Assembly: GCA_950295325.1 (NCBI GenBank)
Contig: OX485804.1
Span: 20,400,001-20,464,000, forward strand
Source: Polytrichum commune
Taxonomy: Eukaryota; Streptophyta; Polytrichopsida; Polytrichales; Polytrichaceae
Direction: 5' to 3'
DNA: 64,000 nucleotides
Made by a program: the position numbers and the translations under genes. Of this stretch, positions 50,165 through 61,000 are shown one piece after another (the stretch's first letter is position 1; each line of letters begins with the position of its first letter). The notes beneath the pieces are model-generated. The model did no database searches. It had not been told where the DNA came from and saw nothing but the letters and a program-made list of their open reading frames with translations.

Positions 50165-51110
50165 TTCACAATGCATGCATTTTGTTGGGCATTGATTTCA
50201 CTAGATTATGTGCAGCTTCCACCTCAATGTTGTTCCATTCTTCTTGCAACTTCTTCCAAAGGTCGTTCTTGCTATTGAGGAAGTATTTATGGAGTTGGAG
50301 GCACCGGTCCACTTCGTGCAAAGGTATTTGACAACATTCATGTTGAGGATTGTGGAATCCACGACAATAATGTGATTGCATGATCGTTGAATCATTTGAT
50401 TGTTGACGTGTTAGTATGTTTTGGGTCGTTATCATGTTGGATCACCCACTCCTCCATTTGTTTTTTGAACTTCATAACTGACATGCTCAAATCGTCTTGT
50501 ATGATGTTCAAACAATACTCGCTAATCATTTTCCTTCAATTATGGTAAGCTCCCCAATGCCCTACCAACTCATGCAACCCCAAATCTTGATGCTCCCCCC
50601 TCTGGGTTCACAATCTTAATAACCACACAATTGCTTAGGGGTTGCCTGAGCCTCCTCCAACACCACTCATGACCATTAGACCCCACAATGTTGAATTTGC
50701 TCTCCTCCAATGCTCTTATGTCCAATCCTTACGTTATTTTGCCCGTTCATGCCTTAGATTGTTTATGACAATATGAAAGGATATCTTTTAGAAGCAATTT
50801 ATTAATACTTTTAGAATACTTATAAATTGCAGATTGTAGTCCTTGGCACTTTGGTGTTTTTCTTATTGTATTAGGGGAAATTATGATATTTGCAACCTCT
50901 TGAAGAACCCTATGATATTTTATTGTAGTACTTTACTCTTATGTTTGCACCAATAGTGCCAATTAACGACCTTCCCTCTCACTAAGAGACTACATGGACA
51001 TCTTGACCTTCCATTATCCTCTAGCTTCCTATAGTTTCATAACGTCTAATGATGCAATTGACTATTGATGGTTTTGTTCCTAGTTTCCTAGCTATTGTAC
51101 AACAACTATG
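50165..51110 (-). pseudogene. Tc1-type (Tc1/mariner) transposase, full-span but dead
   Basis: Read on the minus strand with frame changes and stops, the order of a Tc1-type transposase is intact. A helix-turn-helix block TIARKLGTKPSIV with IIRRYE lies near 51050-51105. An ESKFNIVGSNG block (near 50700) holds the region around the first catalytic Asp. WRRLRQPLS and GGSIKIWGCMSW follow (about 50570-50660), then WVIQHDNDPKHT with the second Asp (about 50420-50450), a WIPQSS remnant, and finally LWKKLQEEWNNIE with NLVKSMPNKM near 50170-50250. Several stops and at least two frameshifts rule out function. Tc1-type (as opposed to plant mariner-like) transposases are, to my knowledge, uncommon in land plants. 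The blocks look closest to fungal or algal-style Tc1 proteins, from memory of the family only. Confidence 0.85.
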
Positions 51111-51847
51111 TTGTTTAGTATGGAGGACAATAACCTATGCACAAATTTCTAAAGAAGTTTTGGGCATGGTGGAAGGGGGAGTTCAACCAGTGACCTTGTG
51201 AATGCAAAGCAAAGTGTCAACCAATGAGTTTTTGTATACTATAATGTGGATTGCTCTTGTAATTCAACAAACTTAAAGAGTTCCAAAAATAATGCAACAC
51301 CTCAAATTCTCGTTTTGATCATTCATTGTTGGCACATGAGTCCGATCATCATGGAAATTGACGTTAGGCTAACTGCATACGCTATTTAGGTTGTGTTGGC
51401 ACCATGTGACATAAGCTTCTCATGTTTCCAAACGAATGTCAATTTTGTATGGTTGTAAAGGGTGTTGCACTACTTTTGGAAGTGATTGTATATCTATTTA
51501 CGGTATATCTCATTTTGTTTCCAACGAATATCAAATCGGTTTGTTTGGACATTATACAACATTAATAGTTTTATTGGTTAAAAAAATCCATCAATAGTAA
51601 GAAATGTATAACATTGTGAAACACCAAACAATAAGTGACATTAAATAACATATTTAGTGTAGAGATGTGAAATAAGCAGTGGTAACACCCTTGTCTTGAA
51701 GCATGGCAAGGTCAAGTCCCACGTTCCAAACAAAATCCATAGTAACATTTTATTGGCCTTTGTACTTAAACCGTGTTTCATATGTTTCACTAGAATAAAT
51801 GTGTGCAACTTAGCATTTGCAAGTTTACACCACTACTGTGAAACTTA
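51111..51847. other. Intergenic DNA with a SINE-like segment
   Basis: No gene recognised. About 51675-51730 reads 'gcagtggtaacacccttgtc' followed by 'catggcaaggtcaagtccc', which resembles the A-box and B-box head of a tRNA-derived plant SINE. No poly(A)/T tail or target duplication was found. Confidence 0.35.
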
Positions 51848-52320
51848 GGGCCACTTCACACACGAGACCGAGAGCCCGTGACCATTACATTTCAAGCACT
51901 CCCATTGGTGGAAAAGGCCGAGTCGGTCCAAGTTCGCTTCACACTACGCTTGAGGGACCAACGGACTATGTGAATGCAAGATGGATGCAAAGTCTACATG
52001 GATTCCTACATGGCATCGAATGGATCATGTTTCATGGTCACTTGGACTATTTTCAATAACCACCTCTTGGAGGTGGGCCTAACACAAAATTGTTGGGAGA
52101 CCATGACACTCTGAACACTCACAACCGTTGATTTAGTCTCTGTTATCACGTGTAAGGACTCGCGTGAATGGAAAATTCGTTGAAATAGCATTTGGTTGAG
52201 GGTCCGGTCACATATGACTTCACACTACACTCAAGGGTTTGTGACCACACTACATGATTTTGGAAGTGTCTTGGGATGGCCTTTGGACACTTTCTTTTGG
52301 GCTCGTGTGTGAAGTGGCCC
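51848..52320 (+). mobile_element. Harbinger-like MITE, H4 family (473 bp)
   Basis: The left end GGGCCACTTCACACACGAG and the right end, its close complement (CTCGTGTGTGAAGTGGCCC), form inverted repeats. TTA is duplicated exactly (51845-51847, 52321-52323). The outer part of the repeat is shared with the H2 family, but the interior is different. A diverged relative lies at 3.87-4.13 kb. Confidence 0.9.
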
Positions 52321-53900
52321 TTAGAACGTTGAATTTAATCCCATGAACGTTGATGATATTTCCGATGCTTTTCGTCGATCGCAGTAGGTTCTTAGGGAGA
52401 TGCTTTTCGGTAACCACTTGGTTAAAGTTGCATCCATCCCATGGAGACAACAAAGTGTACTCCATTGGAATTGTATCCAACCGTTAAATCCTATCGTGAT
52501 TCGACCATTCATTCTCAAAGTCATCTTATTGCGCTCTCCACTAGACAATGAGGCCATGATCGAGAAGAAACTCAACATGCCTCTTTTTCTTATATAAGAA
52601 ACATGTCTTAGATGGATACTTTTTCTCTCTCCATCCACTTCTCGTTGATTATGAAACACATGATCAATGCAAGATGATTAGCAAATCCAAATTTTGACCC
52701 ACAACCACTTGTCTCGTAATTCTTAGAGCTCATACAAATGTTTTGTCTGCTACCAAAGTGAAGATTCTCGCATTCATCACGGGGTCATATAGGTCCCCCC
52801 CCAAATAAAGATATAAAGAAAAATTGTTCACTATTGAACCTAGAATGGATCGGTAGCCAAAACCCCAAGATTAGCAACCACGAGTTGTTGTTTTTTCTCG
52901 CCATGAGATGCAATGGACAAGCGGCAACGAATGAGTTGAAATGGACAAGTTTTCGTTTAGTGAGTGTCTAGTAATGGAAATTAAACGCTTCCATGCAAAT
53001 GCGTAGGAATCGCTTGGAATAAAAATAGGATGCCAAACACATCAACTTTGAATACGTGTTTATTTCAAACAAGTAGCCAAACCTTGAAGTGTCATATAAT
53101 GAGTGGAGGTGACAATACCATAAATAAATGAAGTGAGCAACAATCATGTTGGATGCTTCGAGCAATATCTCATTCAAGTGGTTATATTAATGGTTATGAT
53201 TATTCATATATATTGTGTCTTATTGTCAATCCATTGATTTAGTGTTTGGGAAGATTTTTGTGCACGGTTGATTAAGATCCTAGTGTTTTTGCAAACAATA
53301 ACCCACCCACCACAAGGTAGACAATAAACCCCACCCAACGCCAAGGAAGTTCTTGAGCAGAGTAGTGTCAAGTCGTCCAACATTGCTTTTTCTTTTCTTT
53401 TCCTAGTGTTTTCCAAATCCAATTGCTTATGTGTTGACATCCTTCAACTTTTCTTTATTAATTTGGGGTATGTTCTTTAGATTCCTCTAAAATGGTGGTT
53501 ATTTCTTCATGAAGTCTTCAACTTCAACCGGTTATTTCTCGAACTCAACCAGTTCATCTGTTACCTAGCGGTCAATTCTCCCCATTCATTCCTTGAATTC
53601 CTGTGTGAGATTGCAAAATCCAAAGCCTATTTGGCAGGAGGCCCCATTAGAAGTTACTAAAAGCCTTGGATTCTCTTTCTATGTCAATTGTTGTTGTTTT
53701 GCGTGTTGTTGTTGTTGTTGTTGATGATGAGAACTGTTTGTGGTGAAGCAAACTAGGCAGTCAGTAACGATCACAACATAAATCATAACATGCTCATCAA
53801 CCTCGGTGACGACACGAGAGACAAATATGAATTTACCCTCAATGCAACGCAACCGATTCATGGCTGTTTTTCAATCCATTCAACCAAAAACATATAAGAA
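52321..53900. other. Intergenic DNA, no gene recognised
   Basis: Minus ORFs at 52250-52659 and 53204-53440 have no recognisable domain. A C-run lies near 52796 and a GTT trinucleotide tract at about 53704-53722. Confidence 0.4.
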
Positions 53901-55200
53901 AAAAGAAGCTGAAAACGGGATGGATTTAAGGCTATATTTGATGGAATAAGTAGGTGGCGAAGTGACATAAAGGAAACCTAGGTTGTGTGATGTTGGTTAC
54001 CGATAAGATACCTTGACCTTTGAATGGTTAGCAAATTTTTGAACACGTAGTTCAATCTCTTTTCAACACATGTTTTTTAAATTATCCATTTGTAGATCTA
54101 CATCTAACAACACACCACTCAAATATAGGTGACCAATCAAGATAAACAATCAATTCATGTAAACGACTGAACAAGGCACACACACAGAAGAAAAAAATGG
54201 ATGAAAAGAAGTTGAATGAAATAAATCATAATTTACATGGAATGGGATAAGTAGGTGATGAAGTGCCAAAACAAAACCTAGTTTGTGTGACGTTGGTATG
54301 TGGTAAGATACATGAACTTTAGTAGTAGAAAACTATGCCCACAAAACCCACAGCCGCAATCGGCTGCGGTTCTACTGACCAGCCTGATCTGCAGTCACTA
54401 AATGACTTTAATTTTGTCTTCATCAGTTGTCGACTGTCATTTTGAACCTTGTGGGGCGTGTAATATACCATTGGAAAGGTATTTTTAAGACCTTTCCAAC
54501 GGTATGTTACACGCCCCTAAACAAGTAAAAACTCTGTCACTAGACCAAAAAAACAAATATGCAGTCGTTAAGTGACTGCAGATCAGGCTGGTCAAAAAAA
54601 CCGCAGCCGAAATTGGCTGCAGTTCTTTTTGGCATAGTTTTTTTTTATTAGTGCTTAGAATGATTAACAAATTTTGAGCATGTAGTCCGCTCCCTTTAGA
54701 ACACATATTTTACGGTACCCATTCTTAATCCACACCTAACAACATACCACTCAAATATAGGTGACCAATCAAGATGAAGACTAAACAAGGCACATTTATC
54801 TCACGTGGAAAAGAAAAAAACCAAAAAATAAAGAAAAGAAGAAAAAATAGTTGAATGAAATGGATTATAATTACATTGAATGGAATAAGTAGCCTAGGTG
54901 ATGAGGTGCAAAAAGGAAATCTAGGTTGTGTGACATTGGTATTTGGTATTGAACCTAGAATGATAAGTTTCTTAGAGCACGTAGTCCAATCTCTTTTAAT
55001 AAAAATACATGCCTTTTTGGTTTCCGTTCTTAGATCCACTCGTAACTGCATACCACTCATACATAGGTGACAGATCGAGATAAAGTGACCAAACAAAGGC
55101 CATGTGGACAAACCAAAAACTGAAGTAGAAGTTGAATGGAATCGAACACGTGACGAAGCGTCAGAAAGGAAAACCTAGGTTTTGACACGTTGGTATCCGC
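53900..55200. repeat. Degenerate tandem repeat, about 300-bp unit
   Basis: Three copies (about 54010-54315, 54655-54952, 54956-55200) and a partial one before 54010 share in order 'gaatg.ttag', 'cacgtagtccaatctctttt', 'ataccactcaaatataggtg', 'gttgaatggaat', 'aggaaacctaggttgtgtga' and 'ttggta'. They are strongly diverged. The last copy grades into the GC-rich island at 55.2 kb. Confidence 0.75.
54328..54643. mobile_element. Foldback element inserted in the tandem repeat
   Basis: Two arms of about 150 bp are inverted repeats meeting at a short centre ('ggaaaggtatttttaagacc', near 54485). Outer ends are 'aaaactatgcc' and its complement. The arms share 'gaccagcctgatctgcagtc' and 'ggggcgtgtaa', and each holds a small hairpin (cagccgcaatcggctg type). 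Neighbouring repeat units show the uninterrupted join, so this is an insertion. The flanks suggest a degenerate 9-10 bp duplication (ttagtagta / ttagtgctta), possibly Mutator-like. Confidence 0.82.
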
Positions 55201-55800
55201 GTAGACACCCTGAATCACATACCCGGCGGGTACTGAAGGCAGGGGGTCCTCGATGTTCCCAGAGAACGTCCCCACGAAGTTCCCTAAGACGTTCCCGAGC
55301 TTCGGCCCTTCGTGTGTTGCAACGAGTTTCGGAGTCGCTCTCTCTGTTTTCGCAGTGCGGTAACTCCTCCAAAAAGCTTCTTTAGGGTTTGCATCCCTTC
55401 CCTTGAGGCCAGCACCATGGCAGCCACCTGCTGATCATGATCATCATCGGCAGCCATCCGTTCCCATTTTCCGGCCTTCATTTGCCCCCGCGCACTCTTG
55501 CCAGCGACCTTTTTCCCACCGCATTTGGTCAACATTTGCTGCCCGGGTGGCGCACAACAAAGCGGCAATTATCTCAAAATTCGGACACGCGCATCCATTC
55601 GGACTTGCATGTGCTCATTTACTCACTCGCTCCTGCCTCCGTTGCTTCTTTCTTTATTATTTTTTCTTTCTATTACAGCCTGAAATGCGTCGGACCTAAT
55701 GGCGAAGATAGAGGCGTGGTGGAGGTGTTGCTGCTGTTTTTTTGTTGCTGCTTTCTTTGCTTGGAATTAGGTAAGTAGTGTTTGAAATTCTAACAGAGGT
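55175..55800. promoter_or_regulatory. GC-rich island, possible promoter region
   Basis: The base composition rises clearly against its surroundings, and all three minus-strand frames stay open, so none can be chosen as coding. The largest is 55568-55284, containing a plausible N-terminus MAADDDHDQQVAAMV. A donor-like TTAG|GTAAGTAG at 55771 could end a first non-coding exon of the nucleotidyltransferase gene. The island may serve transcription in one or both directions. This is inference. Confidence 0.35.
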
Positions 55801-58058
55801 GGAGGTGTAGAGAGTGACAATCGCGGAGGAGCCTAGGGTATGGGATTTCTGATGTGAGGCTTAGGACAGAAAGAAGAGCTTGAGAGTGGGAAATGGAAAC
55901 GGAAATGAAGAAGTCGATGCAATTGAATGAGGGCGGGAAATTGGCTAGAGTTTGAAGTATGTGTGTGAATTTGAAAGGCCAGAAGGAGTGGTCAATGGTG
56001 CACTATGATCAGTTGTGCAGAAATTTAGGAATGAACCTTGTTAGGGTTTCTGTATATTGAGGTTCGTTTGCTGTTTTTGCTACCTGTGGCCATTATTAGA
56101 TGTAGGAGCCATAATGGTAATGACGGGTTTCTAGATTCTAGCCTCAGTATTTATATATCAACCTGGCAACATGTGCAAATGCATTGTAGGCAGGATGTCA
56201 ATATATAGAGTTGGAGAGATGCAAATGGATACCGGGAGTGCGTATAATGGTGTCTCGTGAGTGGTATGGATGTTCTCAGAGCTTGTCCTTTCATGGAGAC
56301 ATATGTAACCTGTCTTTATACTAGAGGATCTCAGTTGTTGTTCTCCTAAAATGCATTCCGTTAAATGGTAGAATGAGTGAATTGCCCCCAGTCATTTGGT
56401 TCAAGGCTCACGCATCTGGAAACGGATACAATGTTTGTTACCGGCATTTGAGGTCATTTCCTATCATTCCAGCGTCAGTGCTGATGATTGAGTGCCGAAT
56501 TCCACAACCTGGTCGAACCTTGCAGTATGGCAAAATAGTGCGGCAATGCTATGGCAGCAAGAGAATCTAGGTGCAGCAGTGGTTGCTTATCCTGTCTTTG
56601 GACTTCCTGACTTGCTTTCCAGCATCAAAAGTCAGAAGTTTATTAGCATCATTGTGGTCAGGACTGGTGTGCATGTGATTAGGGGTTTCGAACACCATAA
56701 TCTACTCCGGAAGGACAAATATCGTGCATGGCTTTCATGGGTACTTATGATCCTATATGCCAGTCAAGTTGGACTTTGTGCTGTCAGAGTAATTTGGAGC
56801 CTTCAATGAGTCTGGTTTGGATGTTTTCTTTGTACCATGTCATTTGCAGTTTTTTTTGAGAGGATCAGTGACGGAGAATTAACGTTTATTTTTGGTTTAA
56901 ATAGCTCATCAGTCCCCAGCACACATGGCATGCTTCAAGCAAATATTGGTGGGAGTGCTTAGCAAATGCAGCGAACTATGGATATTATTCATCAAGTACA
57001 TGTATTGGCAATGGATCTGAATAGAAGTGGTTCTTCATGTCAATTGTTACATCCGATGACACCTCCCTCTCTAGCAATGATGTTCTTTAGAACCTATTCT
57101 GCTGTCTTTTAGTCACAGCTTCAGTCTTTGAGTGGTCTGCATGCTAATTATAGCTATAGATGAATGTGAACAATAGTTAGTGCAATCCTCTTTTATGAGA
57201 TTTATGTAATCTCGAGAAGTGTCTGGTATGATGTATCCAGGTTGACCTGTAGGGAGCACAGTGTCTGACGTCAACTTTCAAGGTCCGAGTGGGGGTTTAT
57301 GGGTGCATTTTTTTTGCAGTTTTGTTGGTAGAGCTACTGTACCAGATCAATTGATCAAAACATTCGCCTTATGTCCCATCTCTCCTCACCAGTGGGCAAT
57401 GTGTTGAATTGTGTATGCTGCTTAAATGACATAGTTGTATACTAGTGCATTTACTGGTCATATAATTGATGAATATGATCTTTATGGTCTTGTCTTTCAG
57501 GGCTTAGCAGAGGTTTTTGGTTTATCTGTTATAGTATTATTGTAGTTGTCCAAAGGACAATGGATAGCAGGGTCATCTCAATGAGAATCAATGAGAATGA
57601 ATCTAATTAGTCTTATGTCTTTGTTAACATGGCCTTTTGGCAAGAAGTTTCTGGTCTGCTAAGATTTGCGGTGCTGTTCTGCAGACCAGTCAAGAGTGTG
57701 TCACCTGTACATGTTGCGGACTAGCGGCGGACTGGAGCTGTGTGCAGATACTTCTATATTGTAAAATAAACCACGTAGTTTCAAGTGTCACATTCATAAA
57801 GGTCTGCATTAGACTTTATTATTGCTCTCTGGTTACTGCTGTGGATGCCAAAGACTTCTCAAACAAACAAACAAACCTAGGGGAAGCTGATGACTTGAAA
57901 GGTCGTTGGGAAGGTGATTTTGGTCAGTAATTCCCCATATATTGTGATATGGAGGTCACAGGAATGTGGCTTAGAAAGGCTTGAGGGAGGGAGGGGGGGG
58001 GGGTGGGGGGGTAATCAGAACGAGGAGAGAGCGAGCGCCGAGAGAGGCAGTGGTTCGC
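55801..58058 (+). other. Probable 5' UTR intron/leader of the nucleotidyltransferase gene
   Basis: Non-repetitive, T-rich sequence without a coding block. Plus ORFs at 56373-56809 and 57637-57930 lack recognisable content. The end holds a G-rich tract (about 57985-58011) just before the start codon, which could hinder scanning or form a G-quadruplex. Confidence 0.4.
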
Positions 58059-61000
58059 ATGGACTATCCTGAAAACTGGCCACAGCCAAGCGGCCTCACT
58101 GCTGACGGTGCCTCCTCCTTTGCTTCTGCATATATCTCCTCTGTCTCAAAGGATGATGATTGGTGGGCCAAGGCTGAAGACCAGACTGCTGAGCTCATTA
58201 CATCTATTCAGCCTATCCAGCCATCAGAGGAAAGAAGACAAGCTGTTGTTGACTTTGTCCAGCGCCTCATTAAGAAATGCTCTACCTTAAGAGATTGCCA
58301 GGTCACTCCCTACACCAACACTGAATGCAGGCCTTTTCTAGTGGCTAATCTGAATCCTCAGTATTCTCATTAATGCAACACCTTTCTGGTCAAGGAGGAC
58401 TAATTGCAGGTTCTGCCTGTATGATTTGGAACATTACCAACTGTTATTCCTGTGCTTTCTTGTTTTCTTGTTTTGTTTTGTACGTACATCTGTGTGTTAT
58501 TAAATTACAGCCTAAAAACAATCTGGATGTGGTATTTTGAGAAAAAAGGAGACACGACTAGGTGAATGAAGTCGATATTCATTTATTATCTCTGCAGTAC
58601 AGAGGGTAGTCTCATGCTTTTGTCAAGGTGGGTTATATTTCTTGTTGTGGGCATAATTTGCAAACATCCAATGAGAATAACTTTGAGCTTCCTTAGTTAC
58701 TCAATCTAGATTAGGGACTTCTGCAACATTTTAAACTTAGGAGTGATCCACAGGTCAGACCTAAAGGACTGGTTTGCAGTTCCTGTTTCCATAAGACTTT
58801 GGGTTTGAAAGTGAACTGGAGAGATAAATTTTGAACTTCAGAACAATTTCTGGAATTGGAAAGTGGAGGAACCCATGTTGTGGAAGATGTTTGGAGAGCA
58901 GGACTTGTTACTTGTCCGGAGCATGACACAGACCTGCTTGATGTCAAAAGTAGAAGCAAGTTTTGCTTTGAAACATTTGTGATCTGGATGTATTGGTTTG
59001 TCAATTGTAGAGGGTAATATAGAGTCAAGTACAGACAATGCTTGAGGATGCTATTTATTGGAAAAGAAGGCTGACTTCATCACTAGTCCAGGGTGTGGAT
59101 AGGTGGAAACAAAATCCTGTGTTGGATTCTTGAGTCCTTAAGGAGACACATGTTCTGGGTGTACTAATTTTACTGTACATTTAGGGCATTTGTCAGACGT
59201 TTCTTTGTGGTGGGGGATCAGTAAGGCATGTCTCCCCCCCAGCCCAACCGCATTAGAAAGTGGTTGTAATCATTGTTTTTTCAAGGAAGTGGTTTGGCAT
59301 TGGGTGAGGTTTTTTCAATTTGACTTGGATTCTACATGCAACAATCAACTATTGTCCTAAGTTCCATTCACCAAATGCATGAGAGGCAAATGTATGAGAG
59401 GCAAGTGTCCCATTCAAATATCATCAAATAAAAACAAACTTAACATTCTGATATGCTGGAGCTTATGCTTTTGAAATAATGCACGAACTGGTAAAAGGTG
59501 ATGTGAGATATATCTCCTCAACCTGTCAATGACCTTCTGAGGCATTTACATGCATTTCTGCTTTTGTAAGTTCATGTCTGTTAAAAAGTTGAGTTAAGTA
59601 TCTTGGGTTGACTTGTCTCCATTGTTCCATCTTTCAAATGAAAGTCATGCTTTTTCCTATCGGTATAATAAGGTGGTGTTATATGGTGATAGGTAGTTGC
59701 ATTTGGGTCGGTGCCACTCAAGACATATCTCCCAGATGGTGACATTGATTTGACAGCCCTCAGCTTCAACACCGAGTTGAAAGAGACATGGGCAGCAGAT
59801 CTTCACAATATTCTTAAGAAGGAAGAGCAGAATGCTGATGCTGAATTTCGAGTTAAAGAAGTTCAATATATACATGCAGATGTGAGATTTTAATGAGATT
59901 TTCTTTGCATTGTTTATCTTTGTTTGAAGAAACATATGGTCAGGATTGATGTTACAATCAAGGTATTTCATGGTGTAATATTTCTATCCTATTATATCAA
60001 CAAGTAGTATACCTGCTCTTTTTTCCTATTTTTATCCTACTTCTCAGCTCCAATGTGTACCCCTACTTTCATTGGACTTAGGACCGTTCCTTTGTCATGT
60101 CTTACAGGTCAAGATTATCAAGTGTTTAGTGGAAAATATTGTAGTGGATATATCATTCAATCAGACTGGAGGACTATGCACTCTCTGCTTCCTTGAGGAG
60201 GTATGTAGGACCACTTCAGTTGTTGAACTCTGGCTCTCATGATACTAAATTTTGTCTTTTCAGTGACATGGCTGGTGCAATAGACTGGATATCGACACTT
60301 TGTTGACAATTACACTTCACCCAAAACAAAGCTCCTGATTGCTGTGGGAGGATGTAGTTGTCAGCTCTCCCATAAAACTACTGTATCTGTACCTTGTCAT
60401 TGGCAATTGATTTTCACATGCCACTTTTTACATGATCCTTCATCAGGAGTCTGCAAGTACATGCTGATGGATTGAACATTGCATGGGGGCTTGGGGTGCA
60501 GGTGGACAGGTTAATAGGCCAAAAACATCTATTCAAACGTAGCATTATTCTTGTAAAAGCTTGGTGCTATTATGAAAGCCGCATACTAGGTGCCCACCAT
60601 GGCCTTATTTCCACCTTTGCTTTGGAGACCCTGGTCCTCTACATTTTCCATGTCTTTCATGCTTCATTGCGGGGACCATTGGAGGTTAGTACTCTGAAAT
60701 ATTGGAGTTCAAGTTACGGGATTTATCTGCACTGTCCTGGTCTTGGTTGGTGATCACAAACTTATAGTTGAATTCCAAGTGATATGAATCATTGCACATC
60801 AGCTACATGTGGTCTGGTCTGTTCTTGGAAGTATGTGTTGTTTTCAACTTTCAATGTCACCTATGTGTCAAATATTACTCCTTGATTTCTTTGGCTACTT
60901 GTTCAATTCTGGGAAGCTTCTTTTAACTTCTACTGTATAGGAAATCTATAACTAGTACTTGTAATGATAAATGTCATACATGAACTGAGGACTGAATGGT

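Noticed and set aside
51650-51790. tRNA gene
   Set aside because: A- and B-box-like phrases are present, but no acceptor stem or proper anticodon arm can be folded. At best it is a SINE head.
57981-58058. Upstream start for the nucleotidyltransferase
   Set aside because: The additional residues are encoded by a G-homopolymer and are basic/Gly filler. The ATG at 58059 begins the plausible protein.
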